A program made the position numbers and the translations under genes. A stretch of 64,000 nucleotides of DNA, from positions 1 through 64,000 of the forward strand of contig CAISDJ010000079.1 of assembly GCA_903884105.1 (NCBI GenBank). Reading direction: 5' to 3'. Below, piece after piece: positions 18,162 through 27,148 of the stretch. The stretch is from an uncultured Pseudomonadota bacterium. GTDB taxonomy: Bacteria; Pseudomonadota; Gammaproteobacteria; Steroidobacterales; Steroidobacteraceae. Each line of letters opens with the position of its first letter. Position 1 is the stretch's first letter. The notes under the pieces were generated by a model that ran no database searches, was not told where the DNA came from, and was given only the letters and a program-made list of their open reading frames with translations.

Positions 18162-20303
18162 ATGCCCATGAAAACCAACAAGCTGATCGGAACTGTTGCG
18201 TTGCTGGTTGCGATCCAGGCCGTACTTGGCGTTGCAGCCGCTGCTGACGATCTCCAGACGGTCGTGGTCACGGCAACCCGGATGCCACAGTCGAGCTTCG
18301 ATCTCCCGGTTTCCATTACCAGCGTCGGTAGTGACGTCCTTCAAGGCGGGCGCCAGGAAGTCAATTTGTCGGAGTCCCTGGCGCGCGTTCCGGGGCTGAT
18401 CGCGCAGAACCGCCAGAACTATGCACAGGACCTGCAGATCTCGATCCGGGGCTTTGGCGCCAGGTCCACGTTCGGCGTGCGAGGCGTCAGGCTCTATGCC
18501 GATGGCATCCCCGCAACGCTCCCTGACGGCCAGGGGCAGGTCTCCCATTTCGACCTCGGATCTGCAGGCAAGGTGGAAATCCTGCGCGGACCCTTCTCGT
18601 CGCTCTATGGCAATTCGTCCGGCGGTGTCATTGCGCTCTTCACCGAGGATGGACTACCTGGCACCCGATTGTCGGCGACCGTCAGCGACGCCAGTTTCGA
18701 TGCCCGACGGTATGCACTGAAGGCCACCGGCGAATCCGGGCCAGTGAACTACGTCGCCGACGTCTCCCGCTTCGAGACCGACGGGTATCGAGACCACAGC
18801 GCGGCTCGTCGTGACATTGCCAATGCCAAGGTCCGGTATGCGTTCAATGCGGAATCGCAGCTGACAGTCGTTGCCAATGCCCAGGACCTCACCGCCGATG
18901 ACCCGCTGGGATTGACACTCGCCCAGCTGAACGCGGATCCCCACCAGGCCGGAACGAACGCCGTGGCGTTCAATGCCCGCAAGACAGTGAAGCAGCAGCA
19001 GATTGGACTCAATTATTCCCTCAATTTCACGAGTGCAGACTCCATCGCGGCCACGGCCTACACCGGCCACCGGGCCACTGTGCAGTTCCAGGCAATTCCA
19101 ACTGCCAACCAGGCGCCGGCGACCAGCGCAGGCGGCGTCATCGACCTCAATCGGGATTACTGGGGCAGCGACGTGCACTGGACGCATATGTTCGCATTGG
19201 CGAGCGGCAAGGCGCAGCTGACGGCCGGCATCACCTACGACAAGCTCGACGAAGATCGCAAGGGCTACCAGAACTACACGGGAACCACGGCGAGCCCGAC
19301 CGAGATTGGAGTACTCGGCCCACTTCGCCGCAGTGAAGCCAACAGCACCAACAGCTTCGACCAGTACGTCCAGCTACAGTGGGAACCGACCGAGCAATGG
19401 CTGCTGCTTGCCGGCGCCAGAAACAGCAAGGTCAAGTTCGATTCGCGCGATCTGTACATCGTCACGGGCAATGGCGACGACAGTGGTTCTCGCAGCTACA
19501 GCGCCACCACACCGGTTGCCGGCATCACCTGGCGCGCCAGCGATACATTGAGCGTCTACACCGCTTACGGCCAGGGGTTCGAGACGCCCACTTTCAACGA
19601 ACTCGCATACCGGTCCGTCAGCGGCACACAGACTGGCCTCAATCTGGATCTTGCCGCTGCCCGCAGTCGTCACTACGAACTGGGCGTCAAGACTAGACTG
19701 CTGGAGCGGTTTACATTGAACGCGGATGTTTTCCGGAGTGACACGCGCAACGAACTCTCGGTGCTCGCCAACACCGGGGGCCGCGCTGTCTACCAGAATG
19801 TAGACAGCTCCCGTCGCGAGGGAGTCGAAATCGAGTTCCATGGCAACTGGCCGGGCAATTTCGGCACCACCGTCGCTTACACCTGGCTGCGTGCGGAGTA
19901 CCAGAATGCATTCCGGACCTGCACGACGGTCCCCTGTGTGCTCAGCACCGTGCCCGACGGCAATACGATTCCTGGCATTCCGCCAACTTCGGCCTATGCG
20001 GAAATATCCTGGAAGCATCCCGCGACCGGCTTCTCGGCTGCCCTTGAGGGCCGGTATGTCGGAGGCATCTATACGGATGACCTCAACGGCCTGCGCACGT
20101 CCAGCCAGACGATTGCCAACCTGAGCCTGGGCCTGCAGCAGGAAACTGCGCAGTGGCGCCTGGAGGAATACCTGCGGGTCGACAATCTGGCTGACAGCGA
20201 CTACGTGGGTTCGGTCATCGTCAACGAAAGCAATCAGCGCTACTTTGAGCCGGCACCGGGCCGGACGTGGCTGCTGGGATTCAAGGCTTCCGCCAAGCTC
20301 TGA
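18162..20303 (+). CDS. TonB-dependent outer-membrane receptor
   Basis: About 713 residues. The start at 18162 has GAAG 6 nt upstream; an ATG at 18168 is equally possible. A signal peptide (LIGTVALLVAIQAVLGVAAAA) is followed by the TonB box-like LQTVVVTATR. The plug domain shows VSITSVGSDVLQGG, LSESLARVPGLIAQNR, LQISIRGFGARSTFGVRGVR and LRGPFSSLYGNSSGGVI. The remaining 500 residues are barrel strands ending in F-K-A-S-A-K-L. The arrangement resembles Fe(III)-siderophore or copper receptors (FecA/NosA-like), but a ligand cannot be named. No Fur box is visible and no TonB gene adjoins. Confidence 0.93.
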   Translation: MPMKTNKLIGTVALLVAIQAVLGVAAAADDLQTVVVTATRMPQSSFDLPVSITSVGSDVLQGGRQEVNLSESLARVPGLIAQNRQNYAQDLQISIRGFGARSTFGVRGVRLYADGIPATLPDGQGQVSHFDLGSAGKVEILRGPFSSLYGNSSGGVIALFTEDGLPGTRLSATVSDASFDARRYALKATGESGPVNYVADVSRFETDGYRDHSAARRDIANAKVRYAFNAESQLTVVANAQDLTADDPLGLTLAQLNADPHQAGTNAVAFNARKTVKQQQIGLNYSLNFTSADSIAATAYTGHRATVQFQAIPTANQAPATSAGGVIDLNRDYWGSDVHWTHMFALASGKAQLTAGITYDKLDEDRKGYQNYTGTTASPTEIGVLGPLRRSEANSTNSFDQYVQLQWEPTEQWLLLAGARNSKVKFDSRDLYIVTGNGDDSGSRSYSATTPVAGITWRASDTLSVYTAYGQGFETPTFNELAYRSVSGTQTGLNLDLAAARSRHYELGVKTRLLERFTLNADVFRSDTRNELSVLANTGGRAVYQNVDSSRREGVEIEFHGNWPGNFGTTVAYTWLRAEYQNAFRTCTTVPCVLSTVPDGNTIPGIPPTSAYAEISWKHPATGFSAALEGRYVGGIYTDDLNGLRTSSQTIANLSLGLQQETAQWRLEEYLRVDNLADSDYVGSVIVNESNQRYFEPAPGRTWLLGFKASAKL

Positions 20304-20826
20304 CGATGGCGGGGACTGGATTGGCTTGGCGCGCTGGCAGCACGACCTCAAGAATGGAGGCGCGCAGGTTCGCGAACGCGCGAGTCAACCCCTGACCCGC
20401 GTGGGTCAGGACGCGCGCTTGGCTGGTTCACCACTCCAACCGCAATGGACTGCAGTGCGCTGTCACTCCGCACCAGCGCTTCCGTGCGTTCGCTGATGAA
20501 CCACCACACCCCGAAGACCCAAGCAGCAACAACAGTAGCTGCCGCAAAGCGAATCAGCCTCGGCAGTAGACTTCAGGAGCGGCATTCGGAACTAACTGCA
20601 GGCACTTCAGGAGCGAAGGCTTTTCTCACGAGACTGAATGACCGCCATTCAATCCAACTTTGTGGCCCCTCGATGACCCGCTCGCACCGAGCGACGGCTT
20701 TCCTTTGCTGTGCCTCGAGCTGCACGCCTTGTTCCGGGTGCCAATCAAGGCAAGCACCATGGACAGATGCCGCACGGGCCGACGAGAAGCGCTCAGCAGG
20801 AGCGCAAAAAGCATACACGGCCAGTA
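20304..20826. other. Intergenic region with a start-less open frame
   Basis: 523 nt between the receptor and ppc (convergent). On the minus strand a frame is open from about 20572 to 20348 and would encode RFAAATVVAAWVFGVWWFI, a convincing membrane helix, but no ATG, GTG or TTG precedes it and there is no ribosome site. It may be a gene remnant. Nothing else is recognised. Confidence 0.4.
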
Positions 20827-23547
20827 CTACCCGGCTCCCTGCAGTCCCTGCGCAATGCCATTCACGGAAGACACCAGCGCGGCAAACAGATCGTGGTCCT
20901 CGCATCCACTCAAGCGCCAACGCTTGAGCAGATCGACCTGCATGAGGTGCATTGGATCGAGATAGGGATTCCGCAGCTTGATCGCACGCTGCAACGTAGG
21001 ATCAGCATCCAGCAGCTTTGCGCTGCCTTTCAGCTTGAGGACGTAGTGCTTCGCCAACTCGTGCTCCTGTCGCAAGGCCTGGATGAACCTATCGAAGCGG
21101 GCATCCACCAACCCGTCGTAGTAGGCCGCTATATCCATCTCGGCCCTGGCCACGGCAATTTCAACGTCGTCCACGAGGTTTTCGAAGTAGAACCAACGTG
21201 CATGCATCTCGCCAAGAATCGACGCACCATGCTCTCGCTCCGCCGCCGCCAGCGCCGATCCAAAGCCAAACCAGCCAGGGATCATGTAACGGCACTGCGA
21301 CCATGCAGACGCCCATGGGATCGCGCGAATGCCTGCGCTCCCGCTGACGTCGCGGTGAAACGCGGCGCGCGAACCGATCTGCATGCGCTCTATGACATCG
21401 ATTGGCGTAACCTGTCTGAAGAACTCGTGGAACTCGGCGTCGTCATGGACCACGGCCCGGTAGCAAAGCCTGCCATCGCGTGCCGCGACATCCATGACAT
21501 TGCGCCACTCCGGAAGCACTTTTTCCGGCGGCGTGACTCCACCAACGGAAAGCGAAATCGCGTTCAAGGCCTGTTCAAAGACCCGCAAGGCGATCGGCCG
21601 CAGCCCGTACTTGTCGTTGATGAGCTCACCCTGCTCGGTCATTTTCAAGCCGCCGCGAAGCGCGCCCTGAGGCATGGTCCGTACCAGCACTTCGGTACGA
21701 CTTCCGCCCCGGCTACTGCTCACGCTGCGCCCGTGAAAAATGGTCAGGCCTATTCCAGCGCGCTCGGCCGTCTCCACGAGGGCTTCCTGCGCCTTGCGCA
21801 GCTGCCACCTGGAAGTTGCAATGCCGCTTTCCTTGTTGCTGTCGGAGTAGCCGATCATCACAACCTGTCGGTTAGCGCGGCTGGCCAGGTGCTTTCTGTA
21901 GACCGGCTCCTGGTAGAGCTGTGCCATGACTTCACCGCATCGCTCCAATGCAGCCGCGGATTCGAAGAGCGGAGCCACATCCAGGGGAACGTCGCCAGAG
22001 TGGCGATCAATCGCGTCTGCCCAACGAGCCAGCAACAGCACCGAAAGCACGTCGTCGACGTCCTGAGCGCGGCTGACAACGTAGGTGCCGATTGCTCGTT
22101 GCCCATAGCGAAGCTGACAGTGGGCGAGCGCTTCAAAGACCCAAAGTGTTCTCTTGCCAGTGGCATCGAGGACGTTGCTCGGGCTTTCATCCCGGACAAG
22201 TGCTTCCCGAAGCCGCGTCGAGCGTTCCATCGGCGACTTGTCGCGCCAGGCCGGATCGCCGAATCCATGACCCACGACGGCCTTGTGAATGCCCGCGTGC
22301 TGCCGGATTTCAAGCGTTGCCAGATGGAATCCAAACGTCTTGACCCGGCGGAGCAATCGCCGGACCTGGAAAAGTCCAGCATTTTGCCCCTTGTTGTCCC
22401 TCAGGCTGGTCGCGATCAGGTCAAGGTCATGAATAAGGTCTGCCTCGGTCTCGTAGTGGTGCTGCCTGCCTTCGTAGCTTGCCCGCAGCCGCTCCATCAC
22501 CTGCCCGAGGAAGACCCTGTAGGGCATGCGGTCATGGCGGACGGGCGTAAGGCTCTGCGCACCGGGAAGCAAGAGGAGATACTTGTCGATTCGAGACTGG
22601 AGAGCAGCGGAGATACCAATGCGCGTCGCGCTCTGCGAGAGGTTCTCCGCCAGTTGCTGGCATTCAAGAAAGTAACGATTGACGATCAACTGATGGTGCC
22701 GGACCAGCGTCTCACGTATGGTCTTGGCATGTACGTCGGGATTGCCATCCATGTCGCCACCGACCCATGAGCCGAAGCGAACAATTTCTGGCACGACAAA
22801 GCCTTCCGCTTCCTGGCCGTATACCTTCAGGAGGCCAGCCTCTATTTCTTCGTAGAAGACTGCGACGATCTGGTACAGCACCTCGATCAGGAAAAAAAGC
22901 ACGTGCTCGCGCTCATCCGCTACCGTGAGGCGATCTCGAGAATTGTCGGCCGTCTGCCACGCAGACGTAATCTCAGCGCGAATCCTGTCCAGAGTTCGAC
23001 GACGTTCGGATGGGGTCTGCGTCGGGCCCAGCCTCCCAAGGAGGATATGGGCAAGTCGCTTTTGCTTGCGTAGCACCGTTCGGCGAGTCGACTCGGTTGG
23101 ATGCGCAGCCAATACGGGCTGGACTGACAACTGGCCAAACAGACTGCGGACATCCTCAAGACTGAATCCCCGGGCTTTCAGTCGCGTCAGCGCATCGTCG
23201 ATCCCCTCAGGCTGAGTCGTTGTGGAGTCGGCAAGGTATTGGCGACGCCGGCGGATGCGGTGCACCTTTTCCGCCATGTTCACCATCTGGAACCAGGTTG
23301 AAAACGCGCGCACCAGCTCTTGCGCCTCAGGCGCCGGCCGATCCTTGGTGCGCACTAGTAGCCGAATGGTTGCATCAGCATCGCCTTCCCGGCGGGCGAT
23401 GGCATCCTGACGGTCGGATTCAACTATCTCGAAGAGGGCGTCCCCTGCCTGCTCTCTGACAACCTCTCCGACCAATCCACCCAGGATATGGACGTCTTCA
23501 CGCAGCGCAGCGTCCTTCAAAGGAAAGAAAATGCCTTGGCGGGCCAT
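20827..23547 (-). CDS. ppc: Phosphoenolpyruvate carboxylase
   Basis: 906 residues, normal length for bacterial PEPC, which makes oxaloacetate from PEP and bicarbonate to refill the TCA cycle. The first signature is VLAAHPTES with the catalytic His at about 149; GYSDSNKESG is the second. The mobile loop usually written FHGRGGSxxRGG reads FHGRSVSSSRGG here: the length and the later Arg-Gly-Gly are kept but two Gly are replaced by Ser-Val. The C-terminus ends GLQGAG, where most PEPCs end NTG. The rest is well conserved (for example VTEQGE-like MTEQGELINDKYGLRPIA). Probably active, but from a divergent branch. It is a single gene with 486 nt free upstream. Confidence 0.95.
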   Translation of the reverse strand: MARQGIFFPLKDAALREDVHILGGLVGEVVREQAGDALFEIVESDRQDAIARREGDADATIRLLVRTKDRPAPEAQELVRAFSTWFQMVNMAEKVHRIRRRRQYLADSTTTQPEGIDDALTRLKARGFSLEDVRSLFGQLSVQPVLAAHPTESTRRTVLRKQKRLAHILLGRLGPTQTPSERRRTLDRIRAEITSAWQTADNSRDRLTVADEREHVLFFLIEVLYQIVAVFYEEIEAGLLKVYGQEAEGFVVPEIVRFGSWVGGDMDGNPDVHAKTIRETLVRHHQLIVNRYFLECQQLAENLSQSATRIGISAALQSRIDKYLLLLPGAQSLTPVRHDRMPYRVFLGQVMERLRASYEGRQHHYETEADLIHDLDLIATSLRDNKGQNAGLFQVRRLLRRVKTFGFHLATLEIRQHAGIHKAVVGHGFGDPAWRDKSPMERSTRLREALVRDESPSNVLDATGKRTLWVFEALAHCQLRYGQRAIGTYVVSRAQDVDDVLSVLLLARWADAIDRHSGDVPLDVAPLFESAAALERCGEVMAQLYQEPVYRKHLASRANRQVVMIGYSDSNKESGIATSRWQLRKAQEALVETAERAGIGLTIFHGRSVSSSRGGSRTEVLVRTMPQGALRGGLKMTEQGELINDKYGLRPIALRVFEQALNAISLSVGGVTPPEKVLPEWRNVMDVAARDGRLCYRAVVHDDAEFHEFFRQVTPIDVIERMQIGSRAAFHRDVSGSAGIRAIPWASAWSQCRYMIPGWFGFGSALAAAEREHGASILGEMHARWFYFENLVDDVEIAVARAEMDIAAYYDGLVDARFDRFIQALRQEHELAKHYVLKLKGSAKLLDADPTLQRAIKLRNPYLDPMHLMQVDLLKRWRLSGCEDHDLFAALVSSVNGIAQGLQGAG

Positions 23548-24033
23548 ATTTGGGTTCGTCTGCGCGAGATTTAGCTACCTGGTGGCATCTATGCCACGAA
23601 GGGCCGAAAGTCTAGCAGACACCCGGGATGCATGAGGGGTCAGAAGGTGCTTGGCAACGCCTGAGCCGGGGTCAGGCCGTTTCCTGCAGAGGGCGAGACC
23701 AGGGCAGCGCGCAAGAAGACCTAGAAGCCCTTCTCGGCACGGGTCGTCGGTACCAGAAGAATCATGCCGCTTTCGGAGCCTATCGACGGAGCGTCTACGA
23801 GGACTGGCTCGATAGCCCCGAGCCATGCGGTGCCAGACGAAACTCAGAAAGAAAGAATTGAGCGCGTGAGTCTGAATCTCGCCGCCTGGCGCGTAGAAGC
23901 TATGCGCCTCAATGGAGGTGGACATCAGTCGGGCAACAAATCGCGCCAGCTACACGGAGGACGGGCAAGCCAAGTTCCTGATCTCGGATTCGATATCTGC
24001 TCAAGGGAACTTGCAGATCTGCCCTCGAAAGTA
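23548..24033. other. Intergenic region between the AgmX-like gene and ppc
   Basis: 486 nt, both flanking genes on the minus strand. Short frames exist but have no ribosome site or family resemblance. The ppc promoter must lie here; I cannot pick it out. No U-tract terminator for the upstream operon is obvious. Confidence 0.4.
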
Positions 24034-24975
24034 CTACGCAGGGAAGAAGTCGATCGGCTTGGTAGTAGTCACCGCCTCGACGTCCCTTTCCTCGAAACGG
24101 AAGAGCCTTATTCTGGAAACCAGCTTGCGCTCAAGCTCGGGATCATTGAGATCGCTTGAGACCACGGAGCAAGCCGTCACCTCTCCTGTGGGCGCAATCG
24201 TTATCTGCAGCACCAGCTTGCCCTGCAACGAAGGATTGTCGCGCAATGCACGGCTGTACAGCGCGTAAATCGCGCCCTTGTTCTTGTCAAATACGAGCTC
24301 GATCTCCTCTCGGCTACGCGACGCCTTGTTGCTGCTTGAACTTCGACGTGCCTCCGCCCCCCCGGCAGCCACACCTGCAGGCGCCTCGATCTGACCAGTC
24401 GAGTGTCCGGCAAGCGCCCCTGCCCCACCACCAACGCCCCGACTCAGCGCCGCTGTATTGATGCCACCGCTGCCCTTGCCGACTGCCGACGTGATCAGCG
24501 ACCTTTCCGCGCGAGCCGTCTCGCCCACGGTACCGGACAGGTTCTTGGCCTGCATCGCCTTGTCAGCCGCCGAATTGTCTCTCAAGTCGGCCAGTTCATC
24601 CTGAAGCTGCAAAAGCCCGGAAGATGCCGCCTTGCGGCGCGCCTGCTCCAACCGATCGACCTGCGGCTGAGGCCTTGGCAACTCCTTAGCAACCTTCTGA
24701 GGAGGAACAGCCGGAGGGGGCGTCGCATCCACTACTTGCGGCGGTGGCAGAGGTGGCGGCGGCGGGGTCTGCCTCTCAACGATGACCCTGGCCAGCCGTG
24801 GTGGAATCACCGGCGCCCGCGCGAGATCCGGCTTCGGCAACGGAAGGAAGGGTAACGCAACGGCGACAATCGCCAGCACGATTGCTACGTTCCGCAGAAC
24901 TCGCCAGAAGCGTCTTTCCTCTTCATCGCCCAGCGACCAAGGTAACTCGTAGACTCGGTAGTACATGGCGTTCAC
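24034..24975 (-). CDS. AgmX/PglI C-terminal domain protein, TonB-like energy transducer
   Basis: 313 residues. A short cytoplasmic start is followed by one membrane helix (FWRVLRNVAIVLAIVAVALPFLPL, read in part), a Pro-rich periplasmic spacer (PPPPPLPPPQ and PPPAVPPQ, about 70-95), a Gly/Ala-rich middle, and a C-terminal domain with IYALYSRALRDNPSLQGKLV, LQITIAPTGEVT and a late RLFRFE. This is the architecture of TonB, with the AgmX/PglI-type C-terminus found in gliding and adventurous-motility proteins. It is the last gene of the ten-gene operon and its start overlaps exbD by 4 nt, so it should receive energy from the adjacent ExbB/ExbD. Confidence 0.87.
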   Translation of the reverse strand: MNAMYYRVYELPWSLGDEEERRFWRVLRNVAIVLAIVAVALPFLPLPKPDLARAPVIPPRLARVIVERQTPPPPPLPPPQVVDATPPPAVPPQKVAKELPRPQPQVDRLEQARRKAASSGLLQLQDELADLRDNSAADKAMQAKNLSGTVGETARAERSLITSAVGKGSGGINTAALSRGVGGGAGALAGHSTGQIEAPAGVAAGGAEARRSSSSNKASRSREEIELVFDKNKGAIYALYSRALRDNPSLQGKLVLQITIAPTGEVTACSVVSSDLNDPELERKLVSRIRLFRFEERDVEAVTTTKPIDFFPA

Positions 24976-25502
24976 ATACCAGCCGCGGCGAGCGGCTTCG
25001 CCTCTTTCTGGGTAACGGCAAACGAGACCTTCCCGAATTCACTCGCAGTACAAGTCGCAAGGACCTTCTTCAGCACGCTGTATGGCGTCTCCCGATCCGC
25101 CAGCACCGTCACTGCCCGGTCTGCCGGTTCAGTTGCCTTTGTTGCCACTCCCTCGACACGAAACTCCTGCTGCTCCCGCAACGCAGCCTCTAGCGGCTTG
25201 ATGACGGTATCCGCATTGCTCTTGAGGTCCTCGAGAGAAATGACGGACCGCCCCTGAACAAGCACTTCATGCCGCGTAACCATCACGACAACAGCGGGAT
25301 CCGGCCGGGCCTCGGCGATGGACTCCGGAACGCGAATCTCGTTCGGATTGGGTAAGACCTCCACCTCACTTGAATGCACCAACAAGAACAGCACCAGCAC
25401 GCTCATGATATCGATCAGCGAGATGATGTTCATGTTGGGATCGCGCTTCTGCCCCTTGAGGTGTCGACGCAACATCCGCTTGGCGCGACTCGACATTTTC
25501 AT
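24972..25502 (-). CDS. ExbD/TolR family protein (second in operon)
   Basis: 176 residues with one membrane helix (IISLIDIMSVLVLFLLVHSS) near residues 23-42. The Asp in this helix (SLIDIMSVLV) is the proton-path residue of ExbD/TolR. The N-terminal RRHLKGQKRDPNMN matches the basic, cytoplasmic lead-in of the family. The periplasmic domain follows. It overlaps the neighbouring genes by 4 nt on both sides. Two different ExbDs next to one ExbB suggest a heteromeric ExbD dimer in the motor. Confidence 0.9.
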   Translation of the reverse strand: MKMSSRAKRMLRRHLKGQKRDPNMNIISLIDIMSVLVLFLLVHSSEVEVLPNPNEIRVPESIAEARPDPAVVVMVTRHEVLVQGRSVISLEDLKSNADTVIKPLEAALREQQEFRVEGVATKATEPADRAVTVLADRETPYSVLKKVLATCTASEFGKVSFAVTQKEAKPLAAAGM

Positions 25503-26002
25503 GTGGGCGCATCTCCAATCGAAATATCGGGGAACAGCTCGGCGTTGATGTTCCCGGTCGGCCGGGCCAACGTGACAAGACGCAAGGTGTCCATCACCTG
25601 CACAAGCGTGTCATATGGCGTATCGGACTCCAGCAGGATGGTCGCTTGGGTCTTATCCGGAAACCGAGCTTTTATGCGCTGCAGATATTCCGAAAGTCCC
25701 TTCAAATCGTAGGCATTGCCGACATTGGGCAGATCCGCCAGCTTGCCACCCACCTGATCGGCCACTTCAATGGACATTGGCCGGACGATGACCTCCAGTT
25801 TCAATTCCTGAAGCTGATCCAGCTGCTGCGTACTTGAAGCTACCGGGAGCCCCAGATTGAGAACAACAATCCGCGAAAAGACTGCCGTCATCAGCAAGAA
25901 CGTCACGAGGACCGTGAATATATCGATCATCGGGATGATATTGAGCTCGGGATCTGCTCGATCCCGGCGGCCCAGCCGCCTTGCACTCCGGGCAGTTCTC
26001 AT
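25499..26002 (-). CDS. ExbD/TolR family protein (first in operon)
   Basis: 167 residues. RRDRADPELNIIPMIDIFTVLVTFLLMTAVF holds the family helix at about residues 20-45, with the conserved Asp in PMIDIFTVL. A periplasmic domain with LEVIVRPMSIEV and ATILLESDTPYDTLVQVMD follows. It overlaps exbB and the second exbD by 4 nt each. It should form, with ExbB, the proton-driven stator-like complex powering the AgmX/TonB-like protein. Confidence 0.91.
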   Translation of the reverse strand: MRTARSARRLGRRDRADPELNIIPMIDIFTVLVTFLLMTAVFSRIVVLNLGLPVASSTQQLDQLQELKLEVIVRPMSIEVADQVGGKLADLPNVGNAYDLKGLSEYLQRIKARFPDKTQATILLESDTPYDTLVQVMDTLRLVTLARPTGNINAELFPDISIGDAPT

Positions 26003-26649
26003 TGCGTGACAGGCTCCGAACGACCTTCCGTCACCAGATTCAGGAACTTCACGGATGCCATTTCCAGGCTATCCACCAACTCGGTGGTCTTGGTCTGCAG
26101 GAAGGCATGGACCAGCACCAGCGTGATCGCCACAATCAGCCCGAAGGCCGTGCAGTTCATCGCCACGGAGATGCTCGCAGATAGCAACGTGGCCTTCTCG
26201 GCAGAGTTTGCGGTAGCGACCGCCGAGAACGCAGCGATAAGTCCCATGATGGTCCCCAGCAGCCCGAGGAGCGTGGCGATGTTCGCAAAAGTCCCGATAT
26301 AGTGCGTACGCTTTTCGAGGCGCGGCATGACCTCCATCAGACTCTCCTCCATCGCCTTTTCTACGTCATCTCGCCGGCGAGCACTGTGAATTCTTGCCAA
26401 TCCATAGTTCATGATGGTGCCGATCGCGGTAGTTGACTTGGCGGTCAGCGCGGCCGCTTCCTTGATCCGGCCGGAGCTCAGCAATGGCACGACCTCATTC
26501 CAGAAGCGGACGCTCCCGAACTTGACGCGGGACAGATAGATCCATCGCTCAATTCCGATCGCCACCCCCACCGCCAGTACGGCTGCAATCGGGTACATGA
26601 ATATCCCCCCATCCTGGAAGAACCTAGGGATAACGCTCAATTCGTGCAT
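25999..26649 (-). CDS. MotA/TolQ/ExbB family proton channel protein
   Basis: 216 residues with three predicted membrane helices: IAAVLAVGVAIGIERWIYL near the N-terminus, then IGTFANIATLLGLLGTIMGLI and SISVAMNCTAFGLIVAITLVLV in the C-terminal half. The GLLGTIMGLI and A-x-x-T-x-x-GL segments are the ExbB/TolQ/MotA signature around the proton path. The long cytoplasmic loop (residues 40-110) is typical. It starts the exbB-exbD-exbD-agmX block, 61 nt after the small exported protein gene, and is part of the same run. Confidence 0.93.
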   Translation of the reverse strand: MHELSVIPRFFQDGGIFMYPIAAVLAVGVAIGIERWIYLSRVKFGSVRFWNEVVPLLSSGRIKEAAALTAKSTTAIGTIMNYGLARIHSARRRDDVEKAMEESLMEVMPRLEKRTHYIGTFANIATLLGLLGTIMGLIAAFSAVATANSAEKATLLSASISVAMNCTAFGLIVAITLVLVHAFLQTKTTELVDSLEMASVKFLNLVTEGRSEPVTQ

Positions 26650-26710
26650 GACTTCACTCCTTCAGAAATCCTCAAAGTCCAAACCGATATCAGAACATTC
26701 CGACCGCGAT

Positions 26711-27148
26711 CTATCTGGACGTAGTTGGCGCAATTGGAGATTTTTGTTCACTGCGGGCATCGGCTGCGTCAGGGCGCTCCGCGAGCTTCGAGTAGTACGT
26801 CACTTCTCGCCTGAACTCATCCCGGTCAATCGGCTTCAACGCCTCATCCAGCAACGAATTGAAAGGCTGCTCCGGAAGATCACCAAGCTCGGCCTTTTTC
26901 CATGGAACGATATAGAGAACCTTGGGAAGCTCACGATTCCCGGTAACGACACTTACATCCAGGTCGAGCCGATCCGCCGGCATTCTCCCTGACGCAGCCA
27001 CCGTCTTCGCCGGCGCGGGAACCACCTGCGACTTCACCAATGACACCTCAGCCGCCGGTAGCTTCGCGCTCTGCGGTTCCGCGGAGATCGCCACAGATGC
27101 GATCGCCAGCCCCAAGATCAGTAGTCCACTCCGACCCTGAGCACTCAT
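26711..27148 (-). CDS. Exported protein of unknown function within the ExbBD/TPR operon
   Basis: 145 residues from the ATG at 27148, which overlaps the stop of the upstream TPR gene; an upstream extension of this frame is a shadow. N-terminal signal peptide: GLLILGLAIASVAISA. The mature part has LDLDVSVVTGNRELPKVLYIVPWKKAELGDL (shown in pieces: VSVVTGNRELPKVLYIVPW), ending in a charged tail. I recognise no family, but the conserved-looking RELPKVLYIVPWK stretch suggests a partner-binding surface. Its place between the TPR genes and exbB implies a periplasmic component of the same machine. Confidence 0.75.
   Translation of the reverse strand: MSAQGRSGLLILGLAIASVAISAEPQSAKLPAAEVSLVKSQVVPAPAKTVAASGRMPADRLDLDVSVVTGNRELPKVLYIVPWKKAELGDLPEQPFNSLLDEALKPIDRDEFRREVTYYSKLAERPDAADARSEQKSPIAPTTSR

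Noticed and set aside
20348-20572. Minus-strand open frame with a convincing membrane helix
   Set aside because: No start codon or ribosome site precedes it; at most a remnant.
23575-23925. Minus-strand frame of 116 codons between ppc and the AgmX-like gene
   Set aside because: Composition unlike a protein, no ribosome site and no family resemblance.
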